Shown one piece after another: positions 6,976 through 12,114 of a stretch of 13,799 nt of DNA (its first letter is position 1; each line of letters begins with the position of its first letter). Where the stretch lies: contig JANLGZ010000017.1 in NCBI GenBank assembly GCA_024653905.1, forward strand, positions 1-13,799, in the 5' to 3' direction. Under the pieces are notes generated by a model. The model saw only the letters and a list, made by a program, of their open reading frames with translations. It made no database searches and was not told the origin of the DNA. Both the position numbers and the translations under genes were made by a program. Origin of the DNA: an archaeon (lineage in GTDB: Archaea > Iainarchaeota > Iainarchaeia > Iainarchaeales > Iainarchaeaceae).

Positions 6976-7416
6976 ATGCTAAATTTCCAGAATGATAATT
7001 TTTACGACCAAAAATTTATTGGAGAAAATCTGAACATAGCCAGTTGTGGAATATACAACAGAAAGCCTTCCTTGAAGTCATCCTTCAAAATGCAGTCTCC
7101 AATAGCTAAGAAAATAATAGAAGAAAAATGCAACAAAAAAGACAGTTATTTTGAATTCAGAGAATTCTACAAGAATTATTTTGGAAAAAAACATTTTCTT
7201 AACCCTCAAACATTCAGCAGTTATTTGACTTCTGGATTGTTCCCAATCACAATGTTAAGAGCTCTATCAATTTATTTAAATTCAAGCATAAATGAAAAAA
7301 TCTTTACAAATGTACTTGTTAACTCTAAAGATAATAAAGGAAAATTAATCCTTAGTAAAGGATTAATAAAATACCTTGAAACGTTCTGCAATTACAAAAA
7401 CATTTGGGAAATTTAG
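6976..7416 (+). CDS. Uncharacterised protein, possible HTH segment
   Basis: 146 aa from the ATG at 6976. An in-frame ATG at 6880 would add 32 residues, but these are coded by the GC-rich non-coding-looking patch and cross the TATA box, so I reject it. I do not recognise the family. The protein is basic and rich in Asn, Lys, Phe and Tyr. A central segment reading FREFYKNYFGKKHFLNPQTF then SSYLTSGLFPITMLRALSIYL has the helix-turn-helix-like rhythm seen in small DNA-binding domains and in the N-terminal parts of some LAGLIDADG-type proteins; no catalytic motif is present. No membrane segments. Its last 4 nt overlap the end of the convergent ABCE1 gene. Possibly a lineage-specific gene or a relic of a mobile gene next to the odd patch at 6889-6935. 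Confidence 0.5.
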   Translation: MLNFQNDNFYDQKFIGENLNIASCGIYNRKPSLKSSFKMQSPIAKKIIEEKCNKKDSYFEFREFYKNYFGKKHFLNPQTFSSYLTSGLFPITMLRALSIYLNSSINEKIFTNVLVNSKDNKGKLILSKGLIKYLETFCNYKNIWEI

Positions 7417-9191
7417 CCTTTCGCGTAATAATATTCCTCTTTATTCCTCTGTTCCTGATCTAATTGAGAACCTGGTTTGTTTATTCTAGGTCTACCATTA
7501 GAACTTTCCCGTCTTAGACTAATCCCCATTTCTTTCAAAAAGTGATTCATTCCATCATGCATTGTGAACGGTTTCCTTGCTAAACCTCTTACAGATGATT
7601 CCCCCTCAAAAATCATTAAGCGGTCGCTTACATAATCCTGGAATAAAATATCATGGTCAACAACAAGACAGACTTTCTTTTTTGAATCAGTAACAGACCT
7701 GATAGTATCAGCCATGTTGAGACGATCTTCAATATCAACAAAAGCAGTAGGTTCATCTAAAAGCACTAATTCAGCATCGTTTCGGCATAACGCCATTCCC
7801 ACAGCAACTTTTTGGAGTTCTCCGCCTGAGAGTTCCTCTAATTTATGATTTTCTAATTCACTAATAAAAAGACGCCTGTCAACTTCCTGCTTGAAAATAG
7901 ACCTGTCAATATTCTGAGTAGCAATAAAATCTGAAACTGTTATTCCGTGTTCAGCAGAGAGATATTGCGGTTTGTAAGAAACTTTAAGGGATAAATCAAT
8001 AGAACCAACATCTGGTTTTTCTACTCCCGCAAGCATTTTTACAAAAGTGGTTTTGCCAATACCGTTAGGCCCCATTATTCCTAATACTTCTGCTTCTCTT
8101 AAATCACCCCCTTCAATTTCCAAAAAAAAATCTTTGAAAGATTTTTTCATTGAAGGATACTCGGCTATAATATTTTTCAGTTTATAATCAGTTGAGGGTT
8201 TAACTTCAAATTTTAATTCCTCTTTTCTAAAACGTACATTTTCATCTTTTACAAAACCTTCTAAAAATTCATTAATTCCATTTTTTACACTTTTAGAATT
8301 TGAAACAATTCCATAAACCGATTTTTTCCCGTAAAGCAAATGCACATAATCACTTAAATAATCCAAAACTGCTAAGTCATGTTCAATTACAATAACTGTT
8401 TTCTTTTCAAGTGCTAAAGACCTCAATAATGCAGCCATGTTTAGGCGTTCTTTAACATCTAAATAAGAGGTGGGTTCATCAAAAGCATAAAAATCAGCAT
8501 CCTTCAAAGCAGCAGCAGCAATAGCAACTCTTTGAAGTTCTCCACCACTTAAACTTTTTAAATCTCTATTCAAAACTTTTTCAAGATTTAAAATTTTTGT
8601 AATTTCTCCGAGTTTTTTTCTTTCATCAACTTTTTTCAGCAATTCATTTACATTACCCTTGAAAGCTTTTGGAATATCATTAATATTCTGGGGCTTGAAA
8701 GAAACTTTTATTGATTTATTTTTTAAAGAAGAAAAATACTCATGTAATTCTCGCCCCTTGAAAAAATTCACTACTTTATCATAACTTGGTTCATTTTCAT
8801 AATCCCCTAAATTAGGAATTAACTGACCTGAAAGAATATTTAGAATAGTGCTTTTTCCAATACCATTTCTTCCAATTAAACCTACAATTTCCCCTTGTCT
8901 AATTAATGGAAGTCTGTAAACTCTGAATTCGTTTTCACCAAACCTTTGAACAGGATCATCAGTTAATTCTTGTACAAGGTTCTCAATGTAAATACAATCA
9001 ACAGGACATTTTATCACACAGATATTACAGCCTATACAGAGGTCTTCGCTTATGACTGGCTTATTGTCTTCTTTGTTCACAATAATGCATTCCTTGCCTG
9101 CTCTATTAACCGGGCAAACATTACCGCAAATGAAATTACAGCCCTCTTTGTTAATACAACGGTCTTTTTCCAATACTGCTACTCGAGTCAT
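7413..9191 (-). CDS. abce1: ABCE1 / RNase L inhibitor homologue, ribosome recycling ATPase
   Basis: Essential archaeal/eukaryotic ATPase that splits ribosomes into subunits after termination or rescue, acting with aRF1 or Pelota. 592 aa. The N-terminal ferredoxin-like domain has Cys12, 18, 22, 26 and Cys52, 55, 58, 62 for two 4Fe-4S clusters. NBD1: Walker A GRNGIGKST (107-115), Q-loop FKPQ, signature LSGGE (214-218), Walker B FAFDEP-like YAFDEP with Glu239, His271. NBD2: GPNGIGKTT (374-382), LSGGE (454-458), LVLLDEP with Glu480, His513. The C-terminal hinge-derived tail RPRINKPGSQLD is characteristic of the family. Odd points: the second cysteine is one position later than in the thermococcal proteins I recall, and Walker A1 has Arg where Pro is usual. 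It is transcribed divergently from Pelota across 53 nt. Confidence 0.97.
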   Translation of the reverse strand: MTRVAVLEKDRCINKEGCNFICGNVCPVNRAGKECIIVNKEDNKPVISEDLCIGCNICVIKCPVDCIYIENLVQELTDDPVQRFGENEFRVYRLPLIRQGEIVGLIGRNGIGKSTILNILSGQLIPNLGDYENEPSYDKVVNFFKGRELHEYFSSLKNKSIKVSFKPQNINDIPKAFKGNVNELLKKVDERKKLGEITKILNLEKVLNRDLKSLSGGELQRVAIAAAALKDADFYAFDEPTSYLDVKERLNMAALLRSLALEKKTVIVIEHDLAVLDYLSDYVHLLYGKKSVYGIVSNSKSVKNGINEFLEGFVKDENVRFRKEELKFEVKPSTDYKLKNIIAEYPSMKKSFKDFFLEIEGGDLREAEVLGIMGPNGIGKTTFVKMLAGVEKPDVGSIDLSLKVSYKPQYLSAEHGITVSDFIATQNIDRSIFKQEVDRRLFISELENHKLEELSGGELQKVAVGMALCRNDAELVLLDEPTAFVDIEDRLNMADTIRSVTDSKKKVCLVVDHDILFQDYVSDRLMIFEGESSVRGLARKPFTMHDGMNHFLKEMGISLRRESSNGRPRINKPGSQLDQEQRNKEEYYYAKG

Positions 9192-9244
9192 TCTAAGATT
9201 TCAGTTCTAAGGTTTTTTAACTGTTTACAGCTACATGAATTATC
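9192..9244. promoter_or_regulatory. Symmetric divergent promoter of abce1 and pelA
   Basis: The 53-nt spacer holds one strong AT element, TTTTTTAA at 9213-9220 (TTAAAAAA on the other strand). Its centre is about 25 nt from the abce1 ATG and 28 nt from the pelota ATG, so one TATA box could serve both directions with leaderless transcripts on both sides. No GGTG motif precedes either start. Confidence 0.55.
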
Positions 9245-10285
9245 ATGAAAATACTCAAAGTTGACTATAAAGGGAATACGTTTGAGGTTATTCCGGATTC
9301 TTTCGATGACCTTTGGCATATAGAGAAACTTATAGAAAAAGGAGATTTGGTCAGCGGTAGCTCTGAAAGAAAAATAAAAGGAAAACATGAAGGAGATAAG
9401 GCAGTAAAAGAGAAAATTTTTGTTGAATTGGAAGTTGAAAAAGCAGAGTTTCATGAAGCAACAAACCAGCTCAGAATTCAAGGAATTGTTGTTTTTGCAA
9501 AACCAGCAGAATTAGTTGAATTGAAAAGCCATCATACTCTTGAAGCAGAGGCAGGGGAAAAAATATGCGTTACAAAAAAAGCACTGAAAAAATATCATAT
9601 TGACAGACTTGAACGGGCAAAAAAAGCATCAGGAAGAGAAAACTTGCTTTTGGTTGTTATGGATGATGAGGAAGCGGAAATTGCTTTTCTCAAAGATTCT
9701 GGTTTGGATAAGAAAGCAAAAATTCTTGGAAAAAAAAGCGGCAAAAGATTTGAGAACACTGAAAAGGGAAATCCATACTTTGAGGAACTATTAAAAAAAA
9801 TCATTGAACTTGAACCTAAAAAAATGGTCATAGCTGGCCCTGGTTTTGAGAAACAAAATTTTGAAAAATTCCTAAAAGAAAAAAACTCCAAATTAAAACC
9901 GGAATTTGAATCAACAAATTCTGTTGGAATAACAGGTTTGAATGAACTGATAAAAAGCGGAAAAATTGACAAACTTATTGAAGGATTTCATGCCGCAGAG
10001 GAAACTAAAGCAGTGGAAAAAATACTTGCAGGACTTTCAAACGGTTTAAGTGCAATTGGTTTTGAGGAAGTTAGAAAAGCAATTGATTCTAATGCGGTTC
10101 ATGAACTTGTGGTTCATGAAAAAATGCTTTCAGAAAAAAGAGAAGAAACCGAACAGATTCTTGATAAGGCAGAACAACTTAAAGGTAAAATAATTTTTGT
10201 TTCTGGGAAAAATGAAACTGGAGAAAAAATACTTGGTTTTGGCGGAATTGCTGCAGTACTCAGGTATAAATTAGAATGGAAATAA
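9245..10285 (+). CDS. pelA: Pelota (Dom34), mRNA surveillance / ribosome rescue factor
   Basis: Binds the A site of stalled archaeal ribosomes with aEF1A-GTP and then recruits ABCE1 for subunit splitting. 346 aa, the usual length for aPelota. Three eRF1-like domains: an N-terminal Sm-like domain with DDLWHIEKLIEKGDLV (21-36) and HHTLEAEAGEKI (96-107); a central domain starting LLLVVMDDEEAEIAFL and including VIAGPGFEK; and an L7Ae-like C-terminal domain ending LGFGGIAAVLRYKLEW. As expected for Pelota, the central domain lacks the GGQ peptide-release motif, so it rescues without hydrolysing peptidyl-tRNA. The ATG at 9245 fits the TATA spacing. It is divergent from its partner abce1, which supports joint control. 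Confidence 0.96.
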   Translation: MKILKVDYKGNTFEVIPDSFDDLWHIEKLIEKGDLVSGSSERKIKGKHEGDKAVKEKIFVELEVEKAEFHEATNQLRIQGIVVFAKPAELVELKSHHTLEAEAGEKICVTKKALKKYHIDRLERAKKASGRENLLLVVMDDEEAEIAFLKDSGLDKKAKILGKKSGKRFENTEKGNPYFEELLKKIIELEPKKMVIAGPGFEKQNFEKFLKEKNSKLKPEFESTNSVGITGLNELIKSGKIDKLIEGFHAAEETKAVEKILAGLSNGLSAIGFEEVRKAIDSNAVHELVVHEKMLSEKREETEQILDKAEQLKGKIIFVSGKNETGEKILGFGGIAAVLRYKLEWK

Positions 10286-10341
10286 TAGGGCGACCTTTAA
10301 CTTAGAAAATTTAAGAAAAAATAATTTACTTTAAATTAAAA

Positions 10342-10710
10342 TTATTTTAAATTGTACTCAAACCATTCTACTTTTTTTGATTTGATTAAATCACGGATAT
10401 TTCTTTGCTTTTGTGAAAGCTGAGAGGAAGCTGTTTTGAATTCAGCAAAAACAACTTTATCTTCCTCAAAAACAACACCGTCAATTGGGTTTCCGAGAAA
10501 ACGGAAATTATCAGGGTTAAAAGGAAAGTCTTTTGTGAACGGGATGAACTGCTCGGTCATCTTACCATACTTAACCGATTGGGATGATTTGGAAAACTTT
10601 AATTCATCAAAACGCTGTTCTAATGATTTTAATTTCGAAAGCAAAAACAGAACTAAAAGAAGCAAAATTATTGCAACAACTAAAACAAACAAAAAAATCA
10701 AATCAGCCAT
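10342..10710 (-). CDS. Membrane-anchored Holliday junction resolvase-like endonuclease
   Basis: 122 aa. Residues 4-24 form a strongly hydrophobic helix, followed by a short Glu/Lys-rich linker that may be coiled coil (25-45) and a small nuclease-like domain. The domain resembles the 'endonuclease related to archaeal Holliday junction resolvase' family (Endonuc_Holl): KYGKMTEQFIPF with Glu53, GNPIDGVVF with Asp77, VVFAEFKTA with Glu90-x-Lys92 (PD-(D/E)xK layout), and SQLSQKQRNIRDLI. All expected catalytic residues seem present, so it may be active, though the substrate of this membrane-tethered family is not established. It lies downstream of an uncharacterised gene on the same strand, separated by 30 nt that could hold its own promoter, and converges on pelota. 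Confidence 0.75.
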   Translation of the reverse strand: MADLIFLFVLVVAIILLLLVLFLLSKLKSLEQRFDELKFSKSSQSVKYGKMTEQFIPFTKDFPFNPDNFRFLGNPIDGVVFEEDKVVFAEFKTASSQLSQKQRNIRDLIKSKKVEWFEYNLK

Positions 10711-10726
10711 AAAATAAATTAGTTCG

Positions 10727-10738
10727 ATTAAAATAAAA
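10727..10738 (-). promoter_or_regulatory. Candidate TATA box for the resolvase-like gene
   Basis: Minus-strand TTTTATTTTAAT is centred about 23 nt before the ATG, slightly short of the usual distance. No SD motif is visible, so either leaderless transcription or readthrough from the upstream gene is possible. Confidence 0.35.
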
Positions 10739-10740
10739 CC

Positions 10741-11262
10741 TTACTGTTGAACTGGCTTATTTTTTCTGTGTTGCAGTTCAATGCCAAGGGCATCTCTGAT
10801 CTCTACGATTCTTTTCAGTTCAATAGTAGTAAAAGTTTTCCTGTGACTTGCAAAACTACGATGCTGTAAATTAAGAGTAAGTTTAACATGTGCATCACTA
10901 AGTAATTCTAAAGGAATTTTACTTGGGTCTCCAAATAAACCAACAACTCGCGGTATTCCCTTTTCCCTTCTTGCTAAACTAATGGCAAATCTTCCTAAAA
11001 GCAGCCCATCTTTTTCCAAAACAACCGCATTAGCAACCACTTTAGAATTATGATTTAATTTATCACGACGAGCCATTTCTAATTTTAATAAATGCCTGGC
11101 ATTTTCAAGTTCCTTCATTGTAAGGTTCGGCATATTTTCTCCCCCCCTTTCCAATTTTTCATTCAAATAGTTAACATAATCTGTTGCATTTTCAGGAAGC
11201 TTACGTTCCCCAAAAAGACCTCTAATTGTTATTTTACTTTCAGGCACTTTTCTTCCAGGCAC
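10741..11262 (-). CDS. Uncharacterised protein, GTG start, family not recognised
   Basis: 173 aa from a GTG at 11262. A TATA box lies 26 nt upstream of that GTG, supporting a leaderless GTG start. I do not recognise the family. The N-terminal ~43 residues include ITIRGLFGERKLPENATDY; the middle (about 49-70) is a charged helix with Glu, Lys and Arg; a beta-rich section around ANAVVLEKDGLLLGRFAISL follows, then a basic helical tail ending in a hydrophilic segment. It has no cysteines or membrane segments and is probably cytoplasmic. An internal ATG (codon 44, 11131-11133) follows a purine run GGGGGGGAG by 5 nt and could start a 130-aa shorter form. The gene sits between the CARF-like and the resolvase-like genes, all on the same strand. 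Confidence 0.6.
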   Translation of the reverse strand: MPGRKVPESKITIRGLFGERKLPENATDYVNYLNEKLERGGENMPNLTMKELENARHLLKLEMARRDKLNHNSKVVANAVVLEKDGLLLGRFAISLARREKGIPRVVGLFGDPSKIPLELLSDAHVKLTLNLQHRSFASHRKTFTTIELKRIVEIRDALGIELQHRKNKPVQQ

Positions 11263-11283
11263 AGTAAAAGTAGAACTCTGAGA

Positions 11284-11293
11284 TATATAAATA
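11284..11293 (-). promoter_or_regulatory. TATA box of the GTG-start gene
   Basis: Minus-strand TATTTATATA is centred 26 nt from the GTG at 11262, an excellent archaeal TATA match at the leaderless distance. It fixes the start of the gene and shows a new transcription unit after the CARF-like gene. Confidence 0.6.
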
Positions 11294-11317
11294 GTAAGGA
11301 GAATAAAATAAAAAAAT

Positions 11318-11665
11318 TTAATAGTACTTAGTTCCTTCGCCTGTCAGGATTACGGTTTCATATTTTGATTTTTTTGCTTTCAAAGCAGCAAGAACCGCCA
11401 TGTGTTCTTTTCCTGAACCGCTTATAAGTGAAATTGCTAAATCTCCATCGGGGAGTTTGTTTTTTATTTCTTCTTTGATTATTTCAAAGCCTGCTCTATT
11501 ATTGACAAGAATCCATTCACATTCTTTTGCAGGGGCAAAATTTTCTTTCCCCCACTCATTGGAAATTAATAGAATTTTATCCCATTCTTCTTCAGAAATA
11601 AGTCTGGCTACATGACCCCATGTGCCTTTTCCTATACCAAGTACCGCTATTAATATTTTTCCCAA
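11318..11665 (-). CDS. Small CARF-like / Rossmann-fold protein, TTG start
   Basis: 115 aa from a TTG; no ATG or GTG lies upstream in frame before the promoter, and the first strand KILIAVLGIGKG begins right after the start, as expected for a complete domain. An SD-like GGTCGGGGGAT ends 5 nt before the TTG. Secondary structure reads as alternating strands and helices, with a Gly-rich loop after strand 1, then DLAISLISGSGKEHM at the start of a helix (residues 74-88) and YETVILTGEG. The strand-SGSGKEHM-helix layout recalls the nucleotide-binding motif of CARF domains (Csa3, Csx1), which sense cyclic oligoadenylates in CRISPR systems. No effector domain is fused. The assignment is by pattern only; another Rossmann-like family is possible. 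Confidence 0.5.
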   Translation of the reverse strand: MGKILIAVLGIGKGTWGHVARLISEEEWDKILLISNEWGKENFAPAKECEWILVNNRAGFEIIKEEIKNKLPDGDLAISLISGSGKEHMAVLAALKAKKSKYETVILTGEGTKYY

Positions 11666-11695
11666 AAAAAATCCCCCGACCTTTGAGTGCGAATA

Positions 11696-11710
11696 TATAC
11701 TATAAGTATA
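11696..11710. promoter_or_regulatory. Inverted repeat at the CARF-like gene promoter
   Basis: TATACT-ATA-AGTATA is a perfect 6-bp inverted repeat with a 3-nt spacer. It lies between the TATA box (11716-11723) and the predicted start site (~11693), the usual place for a repressor to block an archaeal promoter. The neighbouring winged-helix protein is a candidate binder. AT-rich chance repeats are common, so this is tentative. Confidence 0.3.
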
Positions 11711-11715
11711 ATATA

Positions 11716-11723
11716 TTTATAAA
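11716..11723 (-). promoter_or_regulatory. TATA box of the CARF-like gene
   Basis: TTTATAAA on the minus strand, preceded by CTCT. The predicted start site near 11693 leaves a leader of about 28 nt that contains the G-rich SD-like stretch at 11671-11681. Confidence 0.55.
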
Positions 11724-11751
11724 AGAGAACTGGGAAAAGTGCGTTTAAATG

Positions 11752-11765
11752 GGCCTTTAAAGGCC
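11752..11765. repeat. 14-bp perfect palindrome followed by T7 on the plus strand
   Basis: GGCCTTTAAAGGCC overlaps the last codons and stop of the winged-helix gene. On the plus strand T7 follows directly (11766-11772), giving the shape of an intrinsic terminator, yet no plus-strand gene ends here. It could stop antisense transcription toward the winged-helix gene, or be a protein-binding site upstream of the CARF-like promoter. Confidence 0.4.
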
Positions 11766-12059
11766 TTTTTTTGCAGTTTTATACTTTGTTAGAAGGGTTT
11801 CTCCCTTATTAGTTAGATAATAAACCTCAGATTGGATATTTGCACTTTTTTTAATGAGTTTTGCCGATTCCAAAGCAAGCACAATAAGACGCAAATCAAG
11901 ATCCTCAATATTAGGAATATTAGTTAAAAGCTCAGAAATGGACCTTGGGGACTCTGAAATGAGCTTTAAAAATTTCATGAATACCTCGGATTGGGCAATA
12001 GCATAGCATTCAGGGTATTTCTGAACATATTCCACAAAATCCTGTTCTGCCGCGGTCAT
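11757..12059 (-). CDS. Small winged helix-turn-helix protein
   Basis: 100 aa from the ATG at 12059. A longer reading from 12185 exists but runs antisense over the elp3 start, contains an unlike hydrophobic/Cys-rich stretch and crosses the promoter, so I reject it. From about residue 25 the helices VFMKFLKLISESPRSISELL and LDLRLIVLALESAKLIKKS are followed by a beta hairpin EVYYLTNKGETLLTKY, the typical winged-HTH order with the Y-x-LT-x-KG wing of many archaeal regulators. There is no visible ligand or metal site. Likely a DNA-binding transcription regulator; the targets are unknown. It is divergent from elp3 and upstream, on the same strand, of the CARF-like gene. The T-rich TATA element at 12082-12089 gives leaderless spacing. 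Confidence 0.7.
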   Translation of the reverse strand: MTAAEQDFVEYVQKYPECYAIAQSEVFMKFLKLISESPRSISELLTNIPNIEDLDLRLIVLALESAKLIKKSANIQSEVYYLTNKGETLLTKYKTAKKGL

Positions 12060-12114
12060 GCAAAAAAGAACGTTACCACTCAATAAAAACCTTTTCAGGG
12101 CAAAAAACTGAAGT
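12060..12114. promoter_or_regulatory. Symmetric divergent promoter of the wHTH gene and elp3
   Basis: A 55-nt spacer with one AT element, AATAAAAA (12082-12089; TTTTTATT on the minus strand), flanked by CC on one side. Its centre is about 27 nt from the wHTH ATG and 29 nt from the elp3 ATG. The layout matches the abce1/pelota spacer, with similar GGTTTTT sequence. No SD motif precedes either gene. Confidence 0.5.

Noticed and set aside
9595..9972. 125-codon minus-strand open frame inside pelota
   Set aside because: Ser/Phe/Leu-rich mirror of Lys/Glu/Asn codons in a certain gene.
10290..10341. AT-rich repeats between pelota and the resolvase-like gene as a regulatory hairpin
   Set aside because: The TTTAAATT-type repeats are simple AT sequence; the minus-strand T-rich run may aid termination of the resolvase-like gene, but nothing specific is supported.
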